64,000 nucleotides of DNA. Origin: Pseudoalteromonas shioyasakiensis (lineage in GTDB: Bacteria > Pseudomonadota > Gammaproteobacteria > Enterobacterales > Alteromonadaceae). The position numbers and the translations under genes are program-made. Below are positions 9,299-18,556 of this stretch, piece after piece (the first letter of the stretch is position 1; each line of letters begins with the position of its first letter). The notes below the pieces were generated by a model that was given only the letters and a program-made list of their open reading frames with translations, had not been told where the DNA came from and made no database searches. Location of the stretch: the NCBI GenBank assembly GCA_013391845.1, contig CP058414.1:3210501-3274500 (forward strand), read 5' to 3'.

Positions 9299-11626
9299 TT
9301 AATCTTCTAACTGTTGCAAGAATAATTGGAGGGCTTCACGCCCTTCATTTATTTTAACTGCTAGTTCATCAAGCCACAGTTGTAACTCTTCACTACTTTC
9401 ATCAAGCGCGCCGTGTTCCATCTTCTTAGCGTGTAACTGCACATCATTTAAGCCTACAGAACCAGCCGCACCTTTTAATTTGTGTGCCACCGATTTGTAC
9501 TCTTCTCTATCATCTGCCGCTAAGGCATCTGCCAGCTCAGTTTGGTACTGAGGGTTTAACTTATTAAATAACTCACAGCTACGATTAAATATAACCAGCC
9601 CCATAGAGCCTACAAAGTCTTCGATGGTTTCTATGTCGAGTAACTCAATGCGAATACCTGATAAATCTTTTTCAGTCACGGCTTTGATTGGCTCAGGCTG
9701 ACAGTTTTTTTGCTGTTTGATATCAAATAGCTCGCCGAGCATTTTATCAAGTTTAGTGGTGTTGATAGGCTTGGCAAGTGCTCCTTGAATATTGATGCCA
9801 GCAAGCTCTTCTTCGGCGCTACGTACGTTGGCAGTCAAGGCGACGATTGGCAGCTTATCAAAGTGTTCATCGTCACGAATTTGACGAGCTACTTCATCAC
9901 CATTGATATCAGGTAATTGCATATCAAGCAGAACTAGATCTAAGTCATCTTCTGTATAGACAAACGACAGCGCATCTTCACCAGTTTCAGCCCAAATAAC
10001 TTCGTGCCCTCGCTGCTCAAGTAAGTTAGTAGCTATTTCAGCATTTAACGGCACATCTTCCACTAAAAGAATGTTTAAGCTACGAACTGCATAACTTTGC
10101 TCTGTAGGCGCAATACATAACTGAAGCGGTATTTCGACTACAAAAACACTGCCCTCACCTTCTGTACTGCTGACATTAATTTCACCTTTCATCGCGCTAA
10201 CGAGTGCTTTCGTTACCGCAAGGCCGATACCAGAGCCGATGGCATTAGTACCATTGATATCAGGTGCTTTATAGTACATGTCAAAAATACGGTGTAGTTG
10301 CTCTTGCGGAATACCCTGCCCTGTATCACTGACTCGCATAACTAACCACGGACCATCGGCACGATTCTCACGACGACATTCAAGTTCAACATGGCCTTGT
10401 TGAGTAAACTTAACCGCATTGTTGATAAGGTTCCAAACAACTTGGCGTAAACGAGTTGGGTCGAGCGATGCGTAAACATCCAGCGTACCTTTGCGCTTAA
10501 TATTGAACTCTAGCCCTTTTTGTTCAGCAATCAGACCGGCAAAGTTCACTACATCATTAATAAAGTCGGCCACGTTGACTGAGTCGGCAACAATATCGAG
10601 CTGCTCACGGTCAATTTTATCTAAATCAATAATATCGTTAAAAATATTGCCAAGGGTTTCGGCACTCGAAAATACCGTGTTACACCAGCTACGTTGCTGT
10701 TTATCTAGTTCAGTATCAAGTAGCATGCGGGTTAAACCCACAATACCGTTAAGCGGCGTTCTTAACTCATGACTTAAAGTCGCAATGAACTTACCTTTAT
10801 CTTTATAGGCTGCTTCAAGTGCTTGTGCTGCTTCTTTACGACTGGTGATATCACGTCCAAAAGCAAGTAAACCAATGTACTCACCTTTTTCATTAATAAA
10901 GGGTAACTTACGCATTTCAAACCAACGCTTTTCACCCCCTACTGGATATTCAACATCAAGAGTAAGAGCTTGGTGAGTTTGTGATACCTTTTTGTCGGTG
11001 CGCAGTACCTCAGGTAAATAATCACTTGGGTAGATTTCTTCAACACTTTTACCTATTAACTCATCGCTGCTTTTCCCTATCACTTGTTCGAACATTTTAT
11101 TACAGCCAGCAAATACGCCGTTGTTGTCACGGTAATAAAACAAATCGGGAGACGAGTCGACAATAGAGCGCAATAACATACCTTGTTGCGCAAGCTCTTG
11201 TTGGGTTTTCTTACGCTCGGCAATCTCACGCCTGAGTTCTTCGATTGCTCTGTGTTTGGCATGAAACGCCATTTTACGCTCATCAATCTCTTCATTTAAG
11301 CGACTGATATTGTCTTTTAACGTTTGGTTGAGTAGTTTTTCTTGTTTGGTTGCGCTATCTAGATAGCTGTAAGAGGCTTCTAACTGACGAATTGAGTTAA
11401 GCAACACAGTAATTAAAATCGGCGATACCACCGCAGTGAAGAACATCACCGCCAAAACATCAACTAAAGTCACCGTACCGACTGCTACATAATAAAACAT
11501 GCACGATAAGATCAGTGACATGACCAATAATAAGGCATAACAGGCGGCGGCAGTTTTAAACTCACCGTATTTAGAAATAAAGCTTGAGAGTGTGCGAGCC
11601 CACGGACTCAAAGAAGAATCAATCAT
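9299..11626 (-). CDS. arcB: ArcB, tripartite aerobic respiration control sensor kinase
   Basis: A 775-residue inner-membrane sensor, close in length and layout to E. coli ArcB (778). Two membrane segments lie near residues 27-50 and 55-77 with a very short periplasmic loop, then a long coiled coil. A PAS domain follows (about 150-265; PDLFYYRDNNGVFAG), then the kinase core (H286 in LSHELRTPLNG; GSGIGLAVTKALV). A receiver (D568 in LLDMQLPD) and an HPt domain (H715 in AHKLKGAAGS) complete it. It should phosphorylate ArcA. Sitting tail to tail with arcA is unlike E. coli, where the genes are unlinked. Confidence 0.95.
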   Translation of the reverse strand: MIDSSLSPWARTLSSFISKYGEFKTAAACYALLLVMSLILSCMFYYVAVGTVTLVDVLAVMFFTAVVSPILITVLLNSIRQLEASYSYLDSATKQEKLLNQTLKDNISRLNEEIDERKMAFHAKHRAIEELRREIAERKKTQQELAQQGMLLRSIVDSSPDLFYYRDNNGVFAGCNKMFEQVIGKSSDELIGKSVEEIYPSDYLPEVLRTDKKVSQTHQALTLDVEYPVGGEKRWFEMRKLPFINEKGEYIGLLAFGRDITSRKEAAQALEAAYKDKGKFIATLSHELRTPLNGIVGLTRMLLDTELDKQQRSWCNTVFSSAETLGNIFNDIIDLDKIDREQLDIVADSVNVADFINDVVNFAGLIAEQKGLEFNIKRKGTLDVYASLDPTRLRQVVWNLINNAVKFTQQGHVELECRRENRADGPWLVMRVSDTGQGIPQEQLHRIFDMYYKAPDINGTNAIGSGIGLAVTKALVSAMKGEINVSSTEGEGSVFVVEIPLQLCIAPTEQSYAVRSLNILLVEDVPLNAEIATNLLEQRGHEVIWAETGEDALSFVYTEDDLDLVLLDMQLPDINGDEVARQIRDDEHFDKLPIVALTANVRSAEEELAGINIQGALAKPINTTKLDKMLGELFDIKQQKNCQPEPIKAVTEKDLSGIRIELLDIETIEDFVGSMGLVIFNRSCELFNKLNPQYQTELADALAADDREEYKSVAHKLKGAAGSVGLNDVQLHAKKMEHGALDESSEELQLWLDELAVKINEGREALQLFLQQLED

Positions 11627-11800
11627 ATATTAAAGCTTAGGCACATAATCGAAAAAAAACAGCATAGCTGATTTTATCACTATTCCTTTAGAAATATTCA
11701 TATTGTGCGATAAACATAGAATTTTTTCATCAACGCCGCTTTTTTATATTTTTTCATGTAAAATACCGCGCTTTAATAATTGCAAAGAATGAGTATTACC

Positions 11801-12721
11801 ATGCAAACCACGATGCCAGATATTGCTGATACGGCTCCCGCCCTACAAACAGGTAAATTAGACTGGGTTGGCATGGGCGAAATTGAACTTCCTTTCATTT
11901 TTGAAACTCGCAATATTGCCCCTGTAAATGTAATTGCCAAGGCACGAGCTTTTGTAAACTTGCATAAAGAAGACGCGAAAGGCATTCACATGTCGCGTTT
12001 ATTTTTAGCGTTAGACACTTTATCAACCGAGCAGCAAGTTAATCCACAAACACTTGCCCAAGCACTTGATGCCTTTATTAGTAGTCATGATGATTTAAGT
12101 GACCAAGCACAAATCGAATTTAAATTTGAGCTGCCTTTACGTCGTAGATCTTTATTAAGTGGCAAAGTGGGTTGGAAAAACTACCCTATTCACCTGATCG
12201 CGAAGATCAACCAAGGTGTTTTAAGCTTTGAGTTAATGGTTGATGTAACTTACTCGTCAACATGCCCATGTTCAGCAGCCCTTGCTCGTCAATTAATTCA
12301 AAATGCGTTTAGCGAAAAGTTTGCAGAGCAAAATGTTGATAAGCAAACTGTTTTAGAATGGCTAGGCACAACTGACGGAATTGTTGCTACACCACACTCA
12401 CAGCGTTCAATTGCAAACGTGAAAGTAAAACTCGATAGTAACGTTGACAGTTTTGATGTGGTTGGCTTAATTGATGCGTTAGAAGCTGAGCTAAAAACAC
12501 CTGTGCAAGCGGCAGTTAAACGTGAAGATGAGCAAGAATTTGCCCGCTTAAATGGTCAAAACTTAATGTTCTGCGAAGATGCTGCACGTAAAATTAAAGG
12601 CTTACTTGAACAGCATAACTACGCAGATTATTGGTTGCAAATCAATCACTACGAATCACTTCATGCCCATGACGCAGTAGCAATCGCAGTTAAAGGGATT
12701 GCAGGCGGATACACAGCTTAA
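11801..12721 (+). CDS. folE2: FolE2, GTP cyclohydrolase IB
   Basis: Converts GTP to 7,8-dihydroneopterin triphosphate, first step of folate (and queuosine) synthesis, using the metal-flexible type IB enzyme rather than FolE. The 306-residue protein has the family opening [13 protein letters not shown], the central [15 protein letters not shown], and the conserved Cys region [13 protein letters not shown]. The HSQRS and [13 protein letters not shown] segments also match. In-frame ATGs lie at 11780, 11789, 11801 and 11813. The one at 11801 has a GAG at a sensible distance, but the start is not certain. FolE2 genes are often zinc-regulated; no clear Zur palindrome was seen. Confidence 0.93.
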   Translation: MQTTMPDIADTAPALQTGKLDWVGMGEIELPFIFETRNIAPVNVIAKARAFVNLHKEDAKGIHMSRLFLALDTLSTEQQVNPQTLAQALDAFISSHDDLSDQAQIEFKFELPLRRRSLLSGKVGWKNYPIHLIAKINQGVLSFELMVDVTYSSTCPCSAALARQLIQNAFSEKFAEQNVDKQTVLEWLGTTDGIVATPHSQRSIANVKVKLDSNVDSFDVVGLIDALEAELKTPVQAAVKREDEQEFARLNGQNLMFCEDAARKIKGLLEQHNYADYWLQINHYESLHAHDAVAIAVKGIAGGYTA

Positions 12722-12802
12722 AAATTTCGAGTACCTCCACACACTTAGGCACGCTAATTGCTTTTAATTTTCAGTGTCAATTTGTTGTTGTGGAGTTACC
12801 GT

Positions 12803-13396
12803 ATGGAATTCGCTTTATTATCAATTTTAGTTTTAGTCGTAGTAGCCTCTGTTGTTGCGTCGAAGTTTACCGATGAAGGCGGAAACCCCTATCCTTTCAC
12901 TCGTAAGCAAACTGTTTTTACGCAAGTTGAGAGTGCTTTTTTACATCTTCTTGAACGTGCTGTAGGCGATCAGTATAAAATCGTAAGCCGCGTTAAACTG
13001 ATTGATTTAATCGACTGTAAACAAGGTTTATCGGTAAAAGCTAAACGCGCAGCGATGGCTAAAGCCAAAAACAAACAGTTAGATTATGTACTTATCGACA
13101 AAGATAAACTAACTATTGTTGCCGCTGTTGATTTGGTAAATAACACCAACCGCGACGGCCACAAAGCTCAACGTGATTGGTTTGTTAGCGGCGCATTAGA
13201 AGCTGCAGGCATTCCACATATTCGTATGAAGGTAAAATCAGGTTATCAACCAAGAGAAGTACGTGATGCAATCATGTTTAAGCTTGGTAAACCTGCAGCA
13301 GCACCAGTTAGGCCCGCACGCAACCGCGTAACTAAACCAGCCGTGTTGTCACCATCACAAGCAAAAGCACACTCAACGGCGCTCGCTGAAATCTAG
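12803..13396 (+). CDS. DUF2726 membrane-anchored protein
   Basis: A 197-residue protein of unknown role. It starts with one hydrophobic segment (MEFALLSILVLVVVASVVAS). A DUF2726 domain follows (FTQVESAFLHLLERAV, YKIVSRVKLIDLID, LDYVLIDKDKLTIVAAVDL, HIRMKVKSGYQPREVRDAI), a fold distantly like restriction-endonuclease or topoisomerase-associated domains. The tail is basic and proline-rich. The start at 12803 has TGGAG 7 nt upstream; a reading-frame extension to 12758 lacks a ribosome site. Followed by a terminator. Confidence 0.75.
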   Translation: MEFALLSILVLVVVASVVASKFTDEGGNPYPFTRKQTVFTQVESAFLHLLERAVGDQYKIVSRVKLIDLIDCKQGLSVKAKRAAMAKAKNKQLDYVLIDKDKLTIVAAVDLVNNTNRDGHKAQRDWFVSGALEAAGIPHIRMKVKSGYQPREVRDAIMFKLGKPAAAPVRPARNRVTKPAVLSPSQAKAHSTALAEI

Positions 13397-13413
13397 CCTG
13401 TCATAATATTGGC

Positions 13414-13441
13414 AAAAGCAGACTTTAAAGTCTGCTTTTTT
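13414..13441 (+). terminator. Intrinsic terminator after the DUF2726 gene
   Basis: AGCAGACTTT / AAAGTCTGCT perfect stem followed by a T-run. Confidence 0.85.
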
Positions 13442-13469
13442 GTTTGTTTTAGCTGTTTTTAGGTATAAT
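13440..13469 (+). promoter_or_regulatory. Candidate mtnN promoter
   Basis: A perfect TATAAT at 13464-13469, 31 nt before the mtnN start. The -35 is weak (TTGTTT, 18-bp spacer) and overlaps the T-run of the preceding terminator. Confidence 0.45.
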
Positions 13470-13499
13470 CATTCTATTCAATCTAAGGAATCAAATATT

Positions 13500-14207
13500 A
13501 TGCACGTTGGTATTATTGGCGCGATGGAGCCAGAAGTAAAAATCTTACGCGAAGCGATGGCAAACCCAAGTATCATGACTAAAGCTGGTTTTACATTTTA
13601 CACCGGTGAATTAGCGGGTAACACTGTTACTTTAGTTCAATCTGGCATTGGTAAAGTAGCTTCTGCAGTAGCAACAACACTACTAATCGATAACTTCAGC
13701 CCAGATTGTGTGATCAACACAGGTTCTGCAGGTGGTTTTGAACCGTCACTAAATGTAGGCGATGTGGTTATCTCTTCAGAAGTGCGCCATCACGATGTAG
13801 ACGTTACTGCATTTGGTTACGAAATTGGCCAAGTACCACAAATGCCAGCAGGCTTTGCTGCTCACCCTAAACTGATTGAAGCGGCAGAGCAAAGCGTAAA
13901 CCAAATCAGCGATGTTAAAACCATGATTGGCCTAATTTGTACCGGTGATTCATTTATGTGTGACCCAGTACGAATTGAAAAAACACGCGCTGAATTCCCA
14001 ACGATGCTTGCTGTAGAAATGGAAGGTGCGGCAATTGCTCAAGCTTGCCACGTATTAGAAACACCATTTGTTGTGATTCGTTCAATGTCTGACATTGCTG
14101 GTAAAGAATCGCCGCAATCATTTGAAGAGTATATCGAAACTGCATCTATCAACTCTTCTAAAATGGTGGTTGCTCTACTTGAAAAACTGACGTCGGTGAG
14201 TTTATAA
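13500..14207 (+). CDS. mtnN: MtnN, 5'-methylthioadenosine/S-adenosylhomocysteine nucleosidase
   Basis: Cleaves MTA, SAH and 5'-deoxyadenosine to adenine plus the ribosyl product; recycles the by-products of SAM use and feeds autoinducer-2 chemistry. The 235-residue protein starts [16 protein letters not shown]. It carries the phosphorylase-fold motifs [19 protein letters not shown] and [12 protein letters not shown], and the catalytic Asp in RSMSDIA. The start at 13500 has an AAGGA site; the in-frame ATG at 13440 lies inside the previous terminator and is rejected. One nt separates its stop from the next gene. Confidence 0.96.
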   Translation: MHVGIIGAMEPEVKILREAMANPSIMTKAGFTFYTGELAGNTVTLVQSGIGKVASAVATTLLIDNFSPDCVINTGSAGGFEPSLNVGDVVISSEVRHHDVDVTAFGYEIGQVPQMPAGFAAHPKLIEAAEQSVNQISDVKTMIGLICTGDSFMCDPVRIEKTRAEFPTMLAVEMEGAAIAQACHVLETPFVVIRSMSDIAGKESPQSFEEYIETASINSSKMVVALLEKLTSVSL

Positions 14208-14208
14208 G

Positions 14209-15159
14209 GTGATTACAAATATTGTTCAAAACCATTTGGACATTATTGTATTTTTTGTAGCGCTCTTAGCTGAGCGCTTCTTTCCTTTGGTTAGTTGGTA
14301 TCATCCAAACACCTTTTTAACCGTTATTTTCTCTGCACTCGGCGAGCGTTTATACAACCCAACGAACCCCAAAAGCTATCAGTATTTAGCCTCAACTTTG
14401 GCTTTTACACTCACTATTTTAGTGATAGTGACATTGATCGTGCTGTTTTTAGAGTTTGCTTTTTACCCTGAGTTATTAAATGGCTTAATTTTATATTTGT
14501 TACTCAGTAGCCGCGCTCAAGAGAAGAAATCTTTACGTATTGCCAGATTACTCAAGCTCAATCAAAAAGCGACAGCTAGAGAGCTACTAGCTAGCCTCGT
14601 TGCCCGTGATGTATCACGTTTATCAGATCCTGGAATTTGCAAAGCAACGATGGAGTCACTGGTGCTACAAAGTGCACGGCATTATTTTGCCGTTATTTTC
14701 TTTTATATACTTGGCGGCGCTATCCTTGCTTTGGTTTATCGCTTACTCACATTAATTCATCAAGCATGGCGAAAAAACCGCAAACCCGACAACCCGTTTT
14801 TGGCTCCCATTGCTAAGCTCCTGTTTGTATTGGAGTGGCTACCCACTCGATTAGTCGCATTAACGATTGCAGCAACCAATGCCAGCAAGCAATGTATTCA
14901 TTATATAAAACACTATGGCAGACACTTTTATCAAACCAATACAGGGTGGCTGTTGAGTGTTACATCGGCTGCTTTGCAAGTGCAGTTAGGTGGCCCTGCC
15001 CTATACCAAGGTGAGCGCTTTAATAAAATGCGTGTTGGTACCGATCGCCTACCAAATGCTGATGATATTCCCGCATTAGTCAATCGTTTAAATCAAGCGA
15101 AAGCATTTTGGTTACTGCTTATAGTCGGGATTGAAGTAATTAGCCTATTCACAAACTAA
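14209..15159 (+). CDS. CobD/CbiB-like (or AmpE-like) integral membrane protein
   Basis: A 316-residue polytopic membrane protein with a GTG start, one base after mtnN. It resembles the CobD/CbiB family, whose members attach aminopropanol to cobyric acid. Visible similarity includes LLAERFFPL at the start, RARELLASLVARDVSRLSD-like spacing and the ES of MESLVLQ. However, the usual AEN-x-x-D stretch after VES is replaced by VLQSARHYF, and no other cobalamin genes are present. AmpE, a related membrane protein, is the main alternative. Placement next to mtnN is also known in Vibrio. Function is open. Confidence 0.6.
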   Translation: MITNIVQNHLDIIVFFVALLAERFFPLVSWYHPNTFLTVIFSALGERLYNPTNPKSYQYLASTLAFTLTILVIVTLIVLFLEFAFYPELLNGLILYLLLSSRAQEKKSLRIARLLKLNQKATARELLASLVARDVSRLSDPGICKATMESLVLQSARHYFAVIFFYILGGAILALVYRLLTLIHQAWRKNRKPDNPFLAPIAKLLFVLEWLPTRLVALTIAATNASKQCIHYIKHYGRHFYQTNTGWLLSVTSAALQVQLGGPALYQGERFNKMRVGTDRLPNADDIPALVNRLNQAKAFWLLLIVGIEVISLFTN

Positions 15160-15173
15160 TCAAAATATAAGCA

Positions 15174-15201
15174 CAAAAAACCAGCCGCAGCTGGTTTTTT
15201 T
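15174..15201. terminator. Intrinsic terminator between the CobD-like gene and tyrS
   Basis: ACCAGC / GCTGGT stem flanked by an A-run and a T-run, placed between two convergent genes, so it can act in both directions. Confidence 0.8.
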
Positions 15202-15217
15202 ATACCTATTAGCTTTA

Positions 15218-16417
15218 TTAAGCTAAGGTGATTTTAGCAAACTTACGCTTACCTACTTGGTAAATCTGTGTTGTACCTTTAGCAACTTCAAGCTTAGTAT
15301 CCGTTACTTTTTCTTCACCATTAATCTTTACAGCGCCCTGCTTAATCATACGCATTGCTTCTGATGTACTTGCTACAAGGTTAGCTTCTTTTAATAAATT
15401 AGTGATGAACACAGTGTCTTCAGCAATCGTTACTGTTACTTCAGGGATCTCATCTGGTAATGCATTCTTTTGGAAACGCTTGATAAAATCTTGATGAGCG
15501 CCTTCAGCTGCTTCTTCACTGTGGAAGCGAGCAATCATTTCTTTCGCTAGCTCAATCTTGATGTCGCGTGGGTTCGCACCATCAGCAACACGCTGTTTAA
15601 GTGCAGCAATTTCTTCGATTGATAAGGCACTTAATAAGTCATAGTAACGCCACATTAGCTCATCGCTAATAGACATGACTTTACCAAACATATCGTTAGG
15701 CTCATCAGTAATACCAATATAGTTACCTAATGACTTAGACATTTTTTGAACGCCATCAGTACCTTCAAGCAGTGGCATCATTAATACTGTTTGTGGCTTC
15801 TGACCTTCATCTTTTTGTAATTCACGACCCATTAATAGGTTAAAACGTTGGTCTGTACCGCCAAGCTCTACATCAGCTTCTAATGCAACAGAATCCCAAC
15901 CTTGTACCAGTGGATATAAAAATTCGTGGATAGCAATTGATTGACCGCCGGCATAACGCTTTTTAAAGTCATCACGTTCTAGCATACGTGCTACTGTTTG
16001 ACGCGCAGCCAATTTAATCATACCTGCAGCACCGAGGTTCTCCATCCAAGTAGAGTTGAACGCAACAGTAGTTTTAGCAGGGTCAAGTATCTTAAATACT
16101 TGCTCTTTATATGTTTCAGCGTTAGCTAGAACATCTTCACGAGTTAACGGTTTACGTGTTACGTTTTTACCCGTTGGATCGCCAATCATACCGGTGAAAT
16201 CACCGATTAAGAAAATTACTTCATGACCTAGATCTTGGAAGGTTTTCATTTTGTTGATAAGAACTGTATGACCTAAATGCAGATCAGGCGCAGTTGGATC
16301 GAAACCCGCTTTGATCTTAAGTTTCTTACCAGACTTTAGCTTTTCAACTAATTCGTCTTCAATTAATATCTCTTCTGCACCGCGTTTTATCTCAGCTAGA
16401 GCGGTTTGTAAATCCAC
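15218..16417 (-). CDS. tyrS: TyrS, tyrosyl-tRNA synthetase
   Basis: Charges tRNA-Tyr. The 399-residue class I synthetase has the HIGH-type motif [10 protein letters not shown], the [12 protein letters not shown] loop and the Rossmann core ([29 protein letters not shown]). A C-terminal S4 domain follows ([17 protein letters not shown]). Its length and motifs fit the shorter TyrS type found in many marine gammaproteobacteria. Divergent from the M23 peptidase gene. Confidence 0.95.
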   Translation of the reverse strand: MDLQTALAEIKRGAEEILIEDELVEKLKSGKKLKIKAGFDPTAPDLHLGHTVLINKMKTFQDLGHEVIFLIGDFTGMIGDPTGKNVTRKPLTREDVLANAETYKEQVFKILDPAKTTVAFNSTWMENLGAAGMIKLAARQTVARMLERDDFKKRYAGGQSIAIHEFLYPLVQGWDSVALEADVELGGTDQRFNLLMGRELQKDEGQKPQTVLMMPLLEGTDGVQKMSKSLGNYIGITDEPNDMFGKVMSISDELMWRYYDLLSALSIEEIAALKQRVADGANPRDIKIELAKEMIARFHSEEAAEGAHQDFIKRFQKNALPDEIPEVTVTIAEDTVFITNLLKEANLVASTSEAMRMIKQGAVKINGEEKVTDTKLEVAKGTTQIYQVGKRKFAKITLA

Positions 16418-16815
16418 TGTGTATTACTCCAAAAATTCAGCTACCGGGGCGTGGTGGCCTGTCAGGGTTATAAATATAGAGCTAAAAACTTTAAAGTTTA
16501 GCTAGTTAGCACCAAAAAGCGACACTAGAAAAAAGCCTAACTTAAATAGTTTAAGAAACAGCCCTGAAGGCAGCGCGCATGATTGTTCTTTATACCGCGT
16601 TATTGCAATTTTATGAAGGTACTTTAGTTAACTAATCTAGATTTAGTTTAACCATAGGCATCTGCTGCAATTTCAACCAAAAAAGTTTAACGCGCAGGCC
16701 AATTCTAGCGTAAAATAGCGCCAGTTTAAATCTACAAAACACTGGTATTTGCTCTATTTTAGGTATATCCTGCGATATTAGTATTTAAATTTCTTGACAG
16801 CAGAAAAGGCACGAT
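16418..16815. other. Intergenic region between tyrS and the M23 peptidase gene
   Basis: About 400 bp holding the divergent promoters. No convincing open frame, RNA or clear inverted repeat was seen. A TTGACA at about 16793 lies too close to the start codon at 16816 to serve it. Confidence 0.5.
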
Positions 16816-18132
16816 ATGGTTCACGTAGTGCACAAACTTCCCAAAAAACACAAACTGCTTATTCTCGGTTTGGTTTCTGCTATTGTCGGCTTGGCATTAT
16901 TGCCTTCTGAAAAAGCCACCGCATCAAAGGACAACAGTGCGAACGCACTTGAAATTGGCAAACGCTACGAATTACAAGTTAAAGTTGATGATAACGAAAA
17001 ACTAACTGAGCTAAATTCGGAGCAAGCAGCAGCAAAACTTCCAGAATACGAGCTTATCGACCATGAAGTACGTAATGGCGATAATTTAGCACTTATATTC
17101 AAACGTGCGGGTTTCTCAGCGCAAACATTACACAAACTAGTTAATACCAACGCTGAAACTCGTAAGTTAACAAAAATTCACCCAGGCGAAATCTTAAGCT
17201 TTGCAACGGCCGAAGATGGCTCTCTAGCGCAGCTTCGTTATGTGATTTCAAAAACAGATACCTTATACGTTACATTAAATGACGAAGGTAACTACGACAC
17301 CGCTATTGATAGCAAAGAAATCGAAACGCTAAGTAAATCAGCTGGCGGTGAGATCTCTAATAGTTTTTGGACGTCTGGTATTGCCGCTGGTTTAAGCGAG
17401 CGTCAAATTATGAATTTTGCTGACATCTTCGGTTGGGATGTCGACTTCGCTAATGACATTCGTAAAGGTGACCAATTTGGTCTTATTTACGAAGCTCACT
17501 ATGTTGATGGTGAGTACATTGGTGATGGTAAAATTATTGCCGCAGAATTTATTAATCAAGGCGAGCGTTATACCGCTATTCGCCATACAGATGGTAACTT
17601 CTACACACCTGAAGGCCGTAGCATGAAAAAAGCCTTCTTACGTGCGCCAGTTAACTTTAAGTATATTAGCTCGAGCTTTAATCCTCGCCGCTTACACCCT
17701 GTGACTAAGACGGTAAAACCACATAATGGTATTGATTACGCTGCACGTACAGGTACGCCAGTGGTTTCATCGGGTAATGGTAAAGTAATTAAAGCTGGTT
17801 ATAGTAAGTACAATGGTAACTACGTATTTATTAGCCATGGCACACAGTATGTGACTAAATACTTACACTTAAACAAGAAAATGGTTAGAACAGGCCAAAA
17901 AGTGAAGCAAGGCCAAAAAATTGGTACCGTTGGTGCGACAGGCCGCGTAACAGGCCCACACTTACACTATGAATTCTTAGTAAACGGTGTGCACCGTAAT
18001 CCGAAAACAGTCAAACTACCTAAATCAGAGCCTTTACCGCGCGATGAGCTAGCTAAGTTTAAACCAATTGCTGATAACTTCTTAGCGCAATTACAGCGTA
18101 ACAGAGAGTTACAACTAGCGTTAAATAAGTAG
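16816..18132 (+). CDS. mepM: MepM-like murein DD-endopeptidase (OapA-N / LysM-like / M23)
   Basis: A 438-residue cell-envelope protein with an N-terminal membrane anchor or signal (about 14-32). A LysM/OapA-like segment follows (about 75-135; HEVRNGDNLALIFKRAGFS) and a Csd3-type domain. The C-terminal zinc peptidase domain M23 has ligands in LHPVTKTVKPHNGIDYAA (H...D) and the catalytic HLHYEF pair, plus VFISHG. Such enzymes cut D-Ala-mDAP cross-links so the sacculus can grow. An AAGG ribosome site precedes the ATG. The same tyrS-adjacent placement is seen in related bacteria. Confidence 0.9.
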   Translation: MVHVVHKLPKKHKLLILGLVSAIVGLALLPSEKATASKDNSANALEIGKRYELQVKVDDNEKLTELNSEQAAAKLPEYELIDHEVRNGDNLALIFKRAGFSAQTLHKLVNTNAETRKLTKIHPGEILSFATAEDGSLAQLRYVISKTDTLYVTLNDEGNYDTAIDSKEIETLSKSAGGEISNSFWTSGIAAGLSERQIMNFADIFGWDVDFANDIRKGDQFGLIYEAHYVDGEYIGDGKIIAAEFINQGERYTAIRHTDGNFYTPEGRSMKKAFLRAPVNFKYISSSFNPRRLHPVTKTVKPHNGIDYAARTGTPVVSSGNGKVIKAGYSKYNGNYVFISHGTQYVTKYLHLNKKMVRTGQKVKQGQKIGTVGATGRVTGPHLHYEFLVNGVHRNPKTVKLPKSEPLPRDELAKFKPIADNFLAQLQRNRELQLALNK

Positions 18133-18145
18133 CTAAGTAAACATA

Positions 18146-18176
18146 ATAAAGCCGCTTCAATTGAAGCGGCTTTTTC
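18146..18176 (+). terminator. Intrinsic terminator after mepM
   Basis: GCCGCTTCAA / TTGAAGCGGC perfect 10-bp stem preceded by AAA and followed by a T-run. Confidence 0.9.
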
Positions 18177-18282
18177 GTTTCTGAGACAATTCAAGCTAAA
18201 ACGGTTATGGCGTTATCAAACTAAACTTATTGCCGACTCTATTCATACCTTAAATTAAACACGCTCATTACCGATACAATTA

Positions 18283-18459
18283 TTATCTTAATAATACATA
18301 GATAAGCTGAATAATTAGCGAAATCATCACTAGTGGCCAAATATACTTTGCATATTTAGTTGCGCCATCAAGCCCCATTTTAGACTGATACTTTTCAAGT
18401 AGCGGTATTAGAATAACCAAGGCAACAAAAAGGCAGAGTAAGATAATAAAAATATTCAT
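18283..18459 (-). CDS. Small two-helix membrane protein, unknown function
   Basis: A 58-residue protein with two hydrophobic helices (about 2-18 and 38-57) joined by a charged loop (EKYQSKMGLDGATKYAKY). The start at 18459 is chosen because AAGGAAG lies just upstream; an earlier in-frame ATG at 18477 would put that site inside the coding region. No family recognised. It lies downstream of oadB on the same strand, beyond a terminator. Confidence 0.6.
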   Translation of the reverse strand: MNIFIILLCLFVALVILIPLLEKYQSKMGLDGATKYAKYIWPLVMISLIIQLIYVLLR

Positions 18460-18504
18460 GATGGCTTCCTTACACAAGAATCATTTAACTACCTAGTCTA
18501 TAGA

Positions 18505-18533
18505 CAAAAAAAAGCGCAGTAAAATTACTGCGC
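18505..18533 (-). terminator. Intrinsic terminator of oadGAB
   Basis: On the minus strand GCGCAGTAA / TTACTGCGC is followed by nine T, 23 nt after the oadB stop. Confidence 0.85.
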
Positions 18534-18556
18534 CAGTCGGTTGGAAGTAAATCGAC

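Noticed and set aside
13440-13499. Upstream start for MtnN
   Set aside because: It lies in the T-run of the previous terminator and would add 20 atypical residues before the conserved [12 protein letters not shown] start.
15198-15222. Third copy of the MITE-like end (TATACCTATTAGCTTTATTAAG)
   Set aside because: It shares GCTTTATTAAG with the element at 32500, but the second terminal repeat is missing and the right part is tyrS coding sequence.
16786-16815. TTGACA as a promoter for the M23 peptidase gene
   Set aside because: It is about 20 bp from the start codon with no -10 box in the available space.
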